Source: Planotetraspora mira (GTDB lineage: Bacteria; Actinomycetota; Actinomycetes; Streptosporangiales; Streptosporangiaceae). From it: DNA of 64,000 nt. A program made the position numbers and the translations under genes. Positions 43,668 through 51,209 of the stretch are shown here, piece by piece (position 1 is the stretch's first letter; the number at the start of each line of letters is the position of its first letter). The stretch covers positions 113,883 to 177,882 of the forward strand of contig NZ_BOOO01000040.1 of the NCBI RefSeq assembly GCF_016863275.1, in the 5' to 3' direction. Below the pieces are notes generated by a model. That model saw nothing but the letters and a program-made list of their open reading frames with translations, was not told the DNA's origin and made no database searches.

Positions 43668-44738
43668 TCAGCTGGTCAAACACTCAGCGTGGCTGCCCTG
43701 GGAGGGCAAGGCTGGATCACACTCGGCTCGTTGGACCGGAGGAGCTGTGCTGGAGCGTAAGGAGATCGGTGGCGTCAGGAGGATGTGGCGCTCCGGCCCG
43801 GCAGGCGAGGAGATTCGCTCGACAAGTAGTCCCACAGCGCGGTCGGCCATGTCGGAGATGGGGACGTCGGCCGCGGTCAGGGGTGGGTGGAACTCCTCGG
43901 CCCAGTGCCGTCCGACCACCCCGGTGATGGAGATCTGGCCGGGTACGGCCCGGCCGAGGCGGCGTAGCGAGCGTTCCATGCCGGGCAATGCGGCCTCGTT
44001 GGCGGTGACGATACCTGTGATCGCGGGGTGGGCGGCGAGGAGGTTCTCCACGCAGGCCTCACCGGCCATCGCGTCATCGGGGCAGCAGATCGCGGTCGCG
44101 GTGAGGGAGCGCGCGGCTGCTGCGGCGGTGAATCCGTCCAGGGCGCGGCGGGCTGGGCCGTAGCCGGAGTCCAGGAACTCCTGCGGTCGGTTGATGAGGG
44201 CGATTGCGCGGTGCCCGAGGTCTGCCAGGTGGTGCACGCAGTTCCCGATGAGCCCCTCATAGTCCAGGTCCACCCAGCAGCCGGTCCCGGCGTCGGCGGT
44301 GTGGCCGATCGCCACGAACGGTAGGCCGGACTCGCGCAGCCTGGCTGCCCGCGCGTCTTGCAATCGGACCTCCATGAGGATCACTCCGTCGACGCGGCGG
44401 CCGCTGATGATCCGCTCGAACGAGCGGTCGTGCTCACCGCCGCTGGGAGAGAGCAGCACATCTAATTCGTGAAGGCCGGCTGCCGCGACGACGCTGGCGA
44501 CGAACCCCAGTTGGATGGGGGTGAGGCGACGTCCCGCAGGGGGGATCACCAGGGCGATGGTGCGGGTACGCCCCTCGGCCAGGGCTCGGGCGCTGGCGTT
44601 GGGGCGATAACCGGCCTCGTCGATGACCCGCAGGATGCGCCGACGCGTTGCTTCGGAGACCGTGCGCTTGCCACTGAGGGCGTACGACACGGTGCTGCGC
44701 GATACACCCGCCCGCTTGGCGATCTCCCCGATGTTCAC
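43668..44738 (-). CDS. LacI-family transcriptional regulator (locus B, 1)
   Basis: A 356-residue repressor: HTH MNIGEIAKRAGVSRSTVSYALSG, then a sugar-binding domain with RRVDGVILMEVRLQDAR. The first helices are nearly identical to the regulator at 49843 (IGEIA, RAGV, RSTVSYAL), so both should read the same operator. ATG at 44738. Its own promoter and a single palindromic operator lie at 44778-44824. The C-terminal tail past the family end (about residues 335-356) is unusual and probably appended by the nearby IS630 insertion. Confidence 0.93.
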   Translation of the reverse strand: MNIGEIAKRAGVSRSTVSYALSGKRTVSEATRRRILRVIDEAGYRPNASARALAEGRTRTIALVIPPAGRRLTPIQLGFVASVVAAAGLHELDVLLSPSGGEHDRSFERIISGRRVDGVILMEVRLQDARAARLRESGLPFVAIGHTADAGTGCWVDLDYEGLIGNCVHHLADLGHRAIALINRPQEFLDSGYGPARRALDGFTAAAAARSLTATAICCPDDAMAGEACVENLLAAHPAITGIVTANEAALPGMERSLRRLGRAVPGQISITGVVGRHWAEEFHPPLTAADVPISDMADRAVGLLVERISSPAGPERHILLTPPISLRSSTAPPVQRAECDPALPSQGSHAECLTS

Positions 44739-44777
44739 CCATTCCCCCGTGTGACCGGCCCATCGTCACAGACGCGC

Positions 44778-44791
44778 TCGAATCGATTCGA
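44778..44791. promoter_or_regulatory. LacI operator, single perfect palindrome (locus B)
   Basis: TCGAATCGATTCGA is a perfect 14-bp palindrome directly downstream of the -10 box of the LacI gene at 44738. Same motif at 49643, 49791 and 51028. Confidence 0.8.
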
Positions 44792-44794
44792 CAC

Positions 44795-44824
44795 AGGCTA
44801 GGCGGGCCTGACCTCCCGTGTCAA
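44795..44824 (-). promoter_or_regulatory. Promoter of the locus B LacI gene (TTGACA - 18 bp - TAGCCT)
   Basis: On the minus strand TTGACA (44819-44824) and TAGCCT (44795-44800) are spaced 18 bp; the operator follows. The regulator therefore has its own promoter, besides read-through from the upstream operon. Confidence 0.6.
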
Positions 44825-44832
44825 AGGCACTG

Positions 44833-46521
44833 TCATTGTCGGTGCCGCCCCTCCTGGGCAGCGGCGAGCGTGAGGTAGGCGCTAGCCGTCCAGGTGTAGG
44901 CACGGTCGCGTAATCCTTCTCCCGTGCGGGCGTCGAAGTTCTCCGCGAACCCGGAGCTCTCGCACAACGCGCGGAAGCGCACGCTGATTTCGTCGGCCAG
45001 GTCGGTGTACCCAGCACGTCGAAGGCCGTCCTCGATCAGAACGGTCGAGGGCGCCCAGATCGGCCCGCGCCAGTAGCCGTCGTCCTGGTAATGCTCAGAG
45101 GTAGGCAACTCGGTGGCGGGCCCGAACGCGGTCAGGTGCTCCTCGATCTTGGCGGCCAACGTCGCACGAATCGGTTCGGGGAGTTCCTCCCCCAGCACGA
45201 TCGGCATGAGGTCGAGCAGGCTGGAACTGGACCAGGTTCGTCCCGAACGTGCGCCCCGGGCGACGAATCGGTCCCCCGTCCACAGCTCAGCGAGCAGCGC
45301 GTCTCGCATCCGGTCGGCCGCGGCCGACCAGCCGGCCGCCGCATCAGGATTGGAGAGTTCGGTGGCCAGACGGGCGAGCGCTCGCATCTGGAGCACGAGA
45401 AAGGCGGCCAGGTCTGCGGTCTCGACGACGCGCTCAGGGTCGAAGGTGGTGGCGTTGTCCCAACCACTGTCGTTGCCGTGCTGGTAGTGCGCCAGTTCCC
45501 TGCTGGGAGCGCGCCGGGCGGTCAGCCAGAACATGGTCCAGCGCTCCAGCAGCCGGTACGTCTCGGCCAGCTCGCCCTTCGGCACCGGGGGCATGTGCCG
45601 GAGGGCCCAGCCATGGATTGGTGGCTTGACGAAGTTGTAGAGGATCTCGGAATGGGTGACGGAGTCAGGCAGCGCCCCGGCGACGTCTTGGTGGTCGAAG
45701 GGCAGCCGAAATTGGTCCCAGGCCAGATTGGGCAGGCCGCCGGACAGGGCGATGGCGTTGAAGCAGTGGTCCCAGCTCCAGACCTTGTCCATCCAGTGCT
45801 TGGACATGAGCACGGCGGGTCGGGTGACGAACCCGGCTGGGCGGACCGTGGCCGACCACAGCACGTAGGCGGCCAACTCGGCGGCAGGCGTACGATCGCT
45901 GCGCCAGGGCGCCACCGCCGCGGCGAACGCGTCGAATTCGGCCCGCGCCGCCTTGGCCACCTGCTCGAAAGTATCTGCACTGGTGTAGGGCTCGCGGGCG
46001 GCCTCGTATTCCTCGATGGCGATCTCCCAATCGCCGCTCAGGACGACGCCGCGCTCGGCGGCGCCAAGCGTCTGCGCGTTGAGCTGCTCGGTGATCTGCC
46101 CGTAGATCAGGGTGATGCGATAGCGGCGCCCGGTCTGGTAAACGGTGAAGACGAATGATCCGTCGGCGGGATCCTGGTAAAAGTAGGGGCCGCTGAACGG
46201 AGTCAGGATGGGATCAGCGGCTAGCAGGCGGAGGCCGAGGCGGTGGCCGCGCAGCCGTACGGTATCGGGGGTTTCGTAGGCGAGATCGATCCGGCCGCCC
46301 TCGCAGCTCCAGGTGAGCTGGTGCGGTGTGGCGGTGATGTCGGTCTCTGCGGTGGGGATCAGCCGCAGGATCGGGTGCATGCCGGTTTGGTGTGAGACCA
46401 GGTGCACGTCCTGGGCGTAGGTCTTCTCGGCCACCACGGGTGAGAAGTCGAACCAGGATCCGTGGAAGCTGAACGGGATTTCCCGCAGAGAGAACACCGG
46501 GCCTGACGCGGCGACGGTCAT
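44833..46521 (-). CDS. GH63/GH37-like glucosidase-type enzyme (locus B)
   Basis: A 562-residue cytosolic enzyme from ATG 46521 (AAGGGA-type ribosome-binding site 9 nt upstream). N-terminal beta-sandwich (about 1-170), then an (alpha/alpha)6 barrel with WMDKVWSWDHCFNAIALS (catalytic Asp of GH63-like barrels) and YWRGPIWAPSTVL, the conserved 'WRGPIW' motif of the MGH1/GH63 and trehalase-like group. Members split alpha-glucosides or mannosyl-glycerates; the exact linkage is unclear. It occupies the place that GH127 has in locus A, so it should process the sugar imported by the locus B transporter. Confidence 0.85.
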   Translation of the reverse strand: MTVAASGPVFSLREIPFSFHGSWFDFSPVVAEKTYAQDVHLVSHQTGMHPILRLIPTAETDITATPHQLTWSCEGGRIDLAYETPDTVRLRGHRLGLRLLAADPILTPFSGPYFYQDPADGSFVFTVYQTGRRYRITLIYGQITEQLNAQTLGAAERGVVLSGDWEIAIEEYEAAREPYTSADTFEQVAKAARAEFDAFAAAVAPWRSDRTPAAELAAYVLWSATVRPAGFVTRPAVLMSKHWMDKVWSWDHCFNAIALSGGLPNLAWDQFRLPFDHQDVAGALPDSVTHSEILYNFVKPPIHGWALRHMPPVPKGELAETYRLLERWTMFWLTARRAPSRELAHYQHGNDSGWDNATTFDPERVVETADLAAFLVLQMRALARLATELSNPDAAAGWSAAADRMRDALLAELWTGDRFVARGARSGRTWSSSSLLDLMPIVLGEELPEPIRATLAAKIEEHLTAFGPATELPTSEHYQDDGYWRGPIWAPSTVLIEDGLRRAGYTDLADEISVRFRALCESSGFAENFDARTGEGLRDRAYTWTASAYLTLAAAQEGRHRQ

Positions 46522-46547
46522 GAAAGTGAGAGTCCCTTCTCGGAAGG

Positions 46548-47354
46548 TCAGTCCTTGACGGCGCCCGCGGTGACACCGGCGGCCACGTAGCGCTGGGCGA
46601 TGATGAGCAGAATGGTGGCCGGGATGGAGGCGATCACGGCGGTGGCCATGATGGCGTTCCACTGCTGGTTGTTGTTGCCGATGTAGTGGTAGATGCCGAG
46701 TGTGATCGGCTGGTGGTCACCGCCCTGGTCGAGAGTGCTGGCGAAGACGAAGTCCGACCAGGCCCACAGGAACGCGAACAGCGAAACAGTGATGATCGAG
46801 TTGCGGCTGACGGGCAGCACGATGGACCAGAAGGTGCGGAAAGTACCGGCGCCGTCGGTGCGGGCGGCCTGGAGCAGCTCCTCGGGAATGCCGGACATGA
46901 ACGCGGTGAAGATCAGCACCGCGAACGGCACGGCGAGCGTGGAGTCGGCCACTATCAGCCCGGGGATCGTGTTGAGCACCCCTGTGCTGAGGAAGATGGC
47001 GTAGAACCCCATCGCCATGATGATCCCGGGGATCATCTGTGCGATCAGCAGCACGAAGCCCAGCACCCCACCGCCGCGCGGACGCAGCTTGGCCAGGGAG
47101 TACGCGGCCGGTGCCGATACCAGCAGCGTCAGCGCCACCGTGCCCAGCCCGACGACCAAACTCACGCCCAGGTAGGGCAGTTGCTGGTCCAGGACCGCCC
47201 GGTATCCCTCCAGCGTGCCGTTGACAGGAAACCAGCTCGGCGGGCTCTTACGCATGTCGGTGTCCCGGGTGAACGACACGTTGATCATCCAATAGACCGG
47301 GAACAGCATCACGCCGGTCAGCACCAACCCGATCGCGGTCTTCCAGTACCTCAT
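46548..47354 (-). CDS. ABC sugar permease 2, CUT1 type (locus B)
   Basis: A 268-residue MalG-like permease; ATG at 47354 overlaps permease 1 by 4 bp. EAA loop LLQAARTDGAGTFRTFWSIVLP. The ends (MLFPVYWMINVSFT; YVAAGVTAGAVKD) are nearly the same as the locus A paralogue at 36208. Followed after 26 bp by the GH63-like gene. Confidence 0.95.
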   Translation of the reverse strand: MRYWKTAIGLVLTGVMLFPVYWMINVSFTRDTDMRKSPPSWFPVNGTLEGYRAVLDQQLPYLGVSLVVGLGTVALTLLVSAPAAYSLAKLRPRGGGVLGFVLLIAQMIPGIIMAMGFYAIFLSTGVLNTIPGLIVADSTLAVPFAVLIFTAFMSGIPEELLQAARTDGAGTFRTFWSIVLPVSRNSIITVSLFAFLWAWSDFVFASTLDQGGDHQPITLGIYHYIGNNNQQWNAIMATAVIASIPATILLIIAQRYVAAGVTAGAVKD

Positions 47355-48316
47355 GTATGGGCCTGCCTTCGCTGCACGCGGATGTAGATCAGCCCGAAGA
47401 TCAGGGCCATCACGATCAGCAGGTTGCCCACCGCCGCGCCGGGCCCGAAGGAGGGCACCAGGTTTCCGAAGCCCAATCGGTAAGACCAGGTGGCGAATGT
47501 GGTGGAGGAGCCGCTCGGACCACCCTTCGTCATGATCCAGATGAGGTCGAAGACCTTCAGCGTGTAGACCAGCCCGAGCAGCAGCGTGATCGCCGACACC
47601 GGCCGCAGGAGCGGGAAGGTGACCTTCCAGAACCGCTGCCAGCCACCTGCCCCGTCCAGCGCGGCGGCCTCGTAGATGGCCGGTGAGATCCCCTGCAGGC
47701 CGGAGTACAGCACCACCAGGTTGAACGGGATGCCGATCCAGATGTTGGCGATGGTCACCGACCACAGCGACCAGTCCGGCGAGGTCAGCCAGTTCACCGG
47801 GTCGATCCCGAACGCACCCAGCACCACGTTGATCACACCGGAGTCGCTGTTGAGCATCCACGACCAGGTCGAGGCCGACACGATCAACGGCAGCAGCCAG
47901 GGCACCAGGAACAGCGCCCGCAACGTGGCCGACAGTCGGAAGTTCCGGCTGAAGAACACCGCCAGAGCAAGCCCGATCCCGAACTGGAAGGCCAGTGACA
48001 CCACCGTGAACACCACCGTGTGCCACAGGGCGGGCCCGAACGTCGCATCGCCGAAGATCTTGATGTAGTTGGCGAACCCGGTAAACGGCGCATCGCCCTG
48101 CACGAACGAACGCACCGTGTAGTTGCGCAGGCTCAGTTCGACGTTGCGATACAGCGGATAGGCGTAGAACACCAGCAAGTAGACGGCAACGGGGGCCAGA
48201 AACGCCCACGCCGCCCACTGCCCGGACCGGGTTCGCGCCGCCACTCGGTGGCCTCGGCCCTTCAATGGGGCGAGACCACCGGCGGGACGGACCTTCGTCT
48301 GTGTGACTCGACTCAT
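47351..48316 (-). CDS. ABC sugar permease 1, CUT1 type (locus B)
   Basis: A 321-residue MalF-like permease from ATG 48316; the frame is open further upstream but that part overlaps the binding-protein gene. Six transmembrane segments; EAA loop YEAAALDGAGGWQRFWKVTFPLL. Long stretches are identical to the locus A permease (FRLSATLRALFLVPWLLPLI, then TWSWMLNSDSG). No ATPase gene follows. Confidence 0.95.
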   Translation of the reverse strand: MSRVTQTKVRPAGGLAPLKGRGHRVAARTRSGQWAAWAFLAPVAVYLLVFYAYPLYRNVELSLRNYTVRSFVQGDAPFTGFANYIKIFGDATFGPALWHTVVFTVVSLAFQFGIGLALAVFFSRNFRLSATLRALFLVPWLLPLIVSASTWSWMLNSDSGVINVVLGAFGIDPVNWLTSPDWSLWSVTIANIWIGIPFNLVVLYSGLQGISPAIYEAAALDGAGGWQRFWKVTFPLLRPVSAITLLLGLVYTLKVFDLIWIMTKGGPSGSSTTFATWSYRLGFGNLVPSFGPGAAVGNLLIVMALIFGLIYIRVQRRQAHT

Positions 48317-48321
48317 GCTTT

Positions 48322-49593
48322 CTACTGGACGGCGCTCGCCGCTGCGGACTGCGCGGCCGCCATCGCCTCCTGCGGCGACTTCGATCCGCTCAGCGCCGCT
48401 TGCACCCCACCCCACATCGGTTCAGAGATCTTCGGGTACTTGGTGCCGAGGTCGTCGCTGGTGCGGCCCTTGGCCGCCTTCACCGCGTCCACCCACACCT
48501 TCAGGTCGGGAGTGGCCGCCACCTGCTTGGCCTGCACCGCCTCAGTGGGCGCGATGTAGGAGAGGGTGGTCGTGGTGGTGAGAGAGTTGTCGGGGCTGGT
48601 CAGACACGTCACGAGCTTCTGGGAGGTCGCGTAGCGGGCGGTGTCCTGCTGGACGGGGATGCTGACGAACTCACCACCGGTGGGAGCCGGCGCGGTCCCG
48701 CCACCCTTGCCCGGCACGGGAATGATCCCGTACTCGAAGCCGGCCTTCTTGGCGTTGGCCAGCTGCCACGTGCCGTTCTCAGCGAAGGCGAAGTCGCCGC
48801 TGGCGAACTCCTGCCAGCTGGTCGTCTGCGTATTGTTGATCACAGAGTTGGGGGCGTACCCCTTTTTCAGCCAGTCGCTCCACAGCGCCACGGCCGACAC
48901 GCCCTCGGCCGAGTCGAGCTTGGTGAGCTGCGCGCCGGAACCCCAGAACCAGGGCAGGAACTGGAAGCTGCCCTCCTCGGTGCCGATCGCCGAGAACGTG
49001 ATTCCCTTCTTGCCCGCGCCCTTGACCTTCTCCAGTGCCGCGGTCAGCGACGGCCAGTCCTTGACCGACGCGATGTCCACTCCGGCCTTCTCCAGAACCC
49101 CCTTGTTGTAGTACAGGGCCAGGGTGTTGGCGCCGATCGGGACGCCGTACGTCTTACCGCCGCTCTGTCCCGCCGCCAGTAGGTTCGGAGCAATCGCCGA
49201 GACGTCGAGCTTGTTCTCCTCGGTCGTTGTCAACACGCCGGCCTCGGCCAGCGTCGAGACCACCGGATTGTCCACTATGAGCACATCCGGCGAGTTGCCC
49301 TGCTGGGCCGCAAGCAAGGCCTTATTCGTCAGATCGCTCGTGTCATAGCTGGTGCGCTCGACCTTCACCCCGGCCTGAGTGCCGCATGCCTCCAGCAGCT
49401 TCACCCATTCAGAGCTCTTGTCATACTGCGGGTACGGGTCCCAGACGGCGTAACTCCCGCCCCCTGCCGCCTGGCTCGCGCTCGACGAGCTCTCACTGCC
49501 GGACGTTGACGAGCAGGCGACCAGACCGCCCGCGGTCGCCAGAACCGCCAGACTCACACCGGCCATGCGCCGGCTCCTTGCCGCTGATCTCAC
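48322..49593 (-). CDS. ABC sugar-binding lipoprotein (locus B)
   Basis: From the GTG at 49593 (GGAGG 9 nt upstream) 423 residues, exactly the length of the locus A protein. Basic start and hydrophobic core end in lipobox GGLVACSS (Cys about residue 27). Shared blocks with locus A include NKALLAAQQGNSPDVLIVDN and LGTKYPKISEPMW. The charge and loop differences (for example residues about 35-60 and 270-285) may reflect a different ligand. First gene of the minus-strand operon controlled by the doublet operator at 49643-49669. Confidence 0.95.
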   Translation of the reverse strand: MRSAARSRRMAGVSLAVLATAGGLVACSSTSGSESSSSASQAAGGGSYAVWDPYPQYDKSSEWVKLLEACGTQAGVKVERTSYDTSDLTNKALLAAQQGNSPDVLIVDNPVVSTLAEAGVLTTTEENKLDVSAIAPNLLAAGQSGGKTYGVPIGANTLALYYNKGVLEKAGVDIASVKDWPSLTAALEKVKGAGKKGITFSAIGTEEGSFQFLPWFWGSGAQLTKLDSAEGVSAVALWSDWLKKGYAPNSVINNTQTTSWQEFASGDFAFAENGTWQLANAKKAGFEYGIIPVPGKGGGTAPAPTGGEFVSIPVQQDTARYATSQKLVTCLTSPDNSLTTTTTLSYIAPTEAVQAKQVAATPDLKVWVDAVKAAKGRTSDDLGTKYPKISEPMWGGVQAALSGSKSPQEAMAAAQSAAASAVQ

Positions 49594-49642
49594 TGGTTCT
49601 GACCTCCGCTGACAGGCGTTACGCGGCTGTTTTCGATCTAGG

Positions 49643-49669
49643 TCGAACCGATTCGGCGAACCGGTTCGA
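49643..49669. promoter_or_regulatory. Tandem LacI operator doublet of the locus B transport operon
   Basis: Two overlapping copies: TCGAACCGATTCGG (49643-49656) and GCGAACCGGTTCGA (49656-49669), centres 13 bp apart, directly after the -10 box on the minus strand. Confidence 0.8.
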
Positions 49670-49672
49670 CCG

Positions 49673-49702
49673 AACATAGGCCTGGTTCGTCGCACGAGTC
49701 AA
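49673..49702 (-). promoter_or_regulatory. Promoter of the locus B transport operon (TTGACT - 18 bp - TATGTT)
   Basis: Minus strand: TTGACT (49697-49702), TATGTT (49673-49678), 18-bp spacer, with the operator doublet covering the start of transcription. Confidence 0.7.
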
Positions 49703-49790
49703 TGGGAAGGGACTTCAGGTTGCCGAAATGTCGCCGCAGGCGTGCGCCCCGCGACACATCCTCGTTACGGAATCCAGTACCGCGGGTGCC

Positions 49791-49804
49791 ATGAACCGAT
49801 TCGA
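49791..49804. promoter_or_regulatory. LacI operator, single site, before the second locus B regulator
   Basis: ATGAACCGATTCGA resembles the locus B palindrome and lies just before a TACGAT -10-like box (49807-49812), that is, inside the promoter of the LacI gene at 49843. Confidence 0.65.
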
Positions 49805-49842
49805 CCTACGATGGTCGCGGACCGGCGGATTCGGATGCGGGG

Positions 49843-50865
49843 GTGCGGGTGAACATCGGGGAGATCGCCAGGCGAGCGGGTGTGGCGCGTAGCACCGTCT
49901 CCTACGCCCTAACCGGCAAGCGCCCGGTGTCGGAGGAGACCCGACAGCGCATCCAGGCGGTCATCGAGGAGCTGAACTACCGGCCCAATGCCGCCGCTCG
50001 GGCACTGAAGGAGGGCAGGACCCGCACGATCGGCCTGGTCATCCCTCCGGCAAGTCAGCGCCTGACCGACATGCAGCTGGGCTTCGTGGCCACGGTCGTC
50101 GACGCCGCCGCCCGCGCCGACCTGGACGTTCTGCTGTCACCGTCGGGTGGCGAGCACGAGCGCTCATTCGAGCGCGTCGTCACGGGCCGACGCGTGGACG
50201 GCGTCATTCTCATGGAGATCAGGCTGGAGGACGATCGCGTCACCCGCCTACGGCAGAGCGGGCTGCCGTTCGTCGGAATCGGCCGCACCAGCCATCCCGA
50301 GGACATGACGTGGGTGGACGTCGACTACGAGACGCTCATCTCCCAGTGCGTGCACCACCTGGCGGACCTCGGCCATCGCAACATCGCGCTCGTCAACCGC
50401 TCCGCCGAGCTGGTCGCCGCGGGCTACGGTCCCGGCCATCGCGCCCAGGCCGGCTTCACACGAGCCGTCGCCCAACGAGACCTGCACGGTGTGCACGCCT
50501 GCTGTGCCGACGACGCCCAGGCCGGGCTGTCCTGCGTCGAGCGACTCCTCGCCGAACATCCCGAACTGACGGCCATCGCCACCATCAACGAGACCGCCAT
50601 CACCGGCATGTACCGCGCACTGGCCCAGGCGGGCCTAGCCGTCCCCAAGGACTTCTCCATCGCCGGCGTCGCCGCGCAACACTTGGCCGAAAACCTGGAC
50701 CCACCGCTCACCTCCGCCGACGTTCCCACCATCGAGCTCGGCGCTCGCGCCGTCGAGCTGCTCATCCAGCGCATCGCCGATCCCGGCAGCACGCACCGCC
50801 ACCTCCTGGCCGCCCCGCCCATCTCCCTTCGCGGCACCACAGGACCGGCGAAACCCCGCGCCTGA
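49843..50865 (+). CDS. LacI-family transcriptional regulator (locus B, 2)
   Basis: A 340-residue repressor beginning (GTG) MRVNIGEIARRAGVARSTVSYALTG. The HTH differs from that of the LacI at 43668 by only a few residues, and the effector domains are alike (HERSFERVVTGRRVDGVILM; TCHHLADLGHR-type block near residue 170). It is divergent from the transport operon and precedes the secreted GH-A gene. Two regulators with the same DNA site in one locus imply either different sugar signals or a gradual division of labour. Confidence 0.93.
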   Translation: MRVNIGEIARRAGVARSTVSYALTGKRPVSEETRQRIQAVIEELNYRPNAAARALKEGRTRTIGLVIPPASQRLTDMQLGFVATVVDAAARADLDVLLSPSGGEHERSFERVVTGRRVDGVILMEIRLEDDRVTRLRQSGLPFVGIGRTSHPEDMTWVDVDYETLISQCVHHLADLGHRNIALVNRSAELVAAGYGPGHRAQAGFTRAVAQRDLHGVHACCADDAQAGLSCVERLLAEHPELTAIATINETAITGMYRALAQAGLAVPKDFSIAGVAAQHLAENLDPPLTSADVPTIELGARAVELLIQRIADPGSTHRHLLAAPPISLRGTTGPAKPRA

Positions 50866-50993
50866 CCCCGGCTCCTCCCCCGTCGAGTCCTCCTCGAACA
50901 ACGGCACTGGATCCCTAGCCCTACGCGGCTTCCGGGTCCACGGCGTCGCATGACGGCTGCATGACGAGGACGTATCACGGACATTTCCGGCTC

Positions 50994-51023
50994 TTGACCA
51001 TCCCGCCGACACACGCTTATGGT
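50994..51023 (+). promoter_or_regulatory. Promoter of the secreted GH-A gene of locus B (TTGACC - 18 bp - TATGGT)
   Basis: TTGACC (50994-50999) and TATGGT (51018-51023), 18-bp spacer; the operator doublet starts 4 bp later. Confidence 0.7.
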
Positions 51024-51027
51024 CCAG

Positions 51028-51054
51028 TCGAACCGATTCGCCGAATCGATTCGA
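51028..51054. promoter_or_regulatory. Tandem LacI operator doublet before the secreted GH-A gene
   Basis: TCGAACCGATTCGC (51028-51041) and CCGAATCGATTCGA (51041-51054), centres 13 bp apart, the same geometry as at 49643-49669. Confidence 0.8.
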
Positions 51055-51209
51055 CCTAACCGCACCCCCGAACGGGAAAGGCGCATGGTCACACCCTTGT
51101 CTCGGCGGGCACGCAGGATCGTGCCGCACGCCGTCCCCGCTCCGCACTCGCGCTGACCGTGACCCCGCCGGCCGCGATGTGGGTCGGCCCCTCCACGAAA
51201 GAAGGAAGA

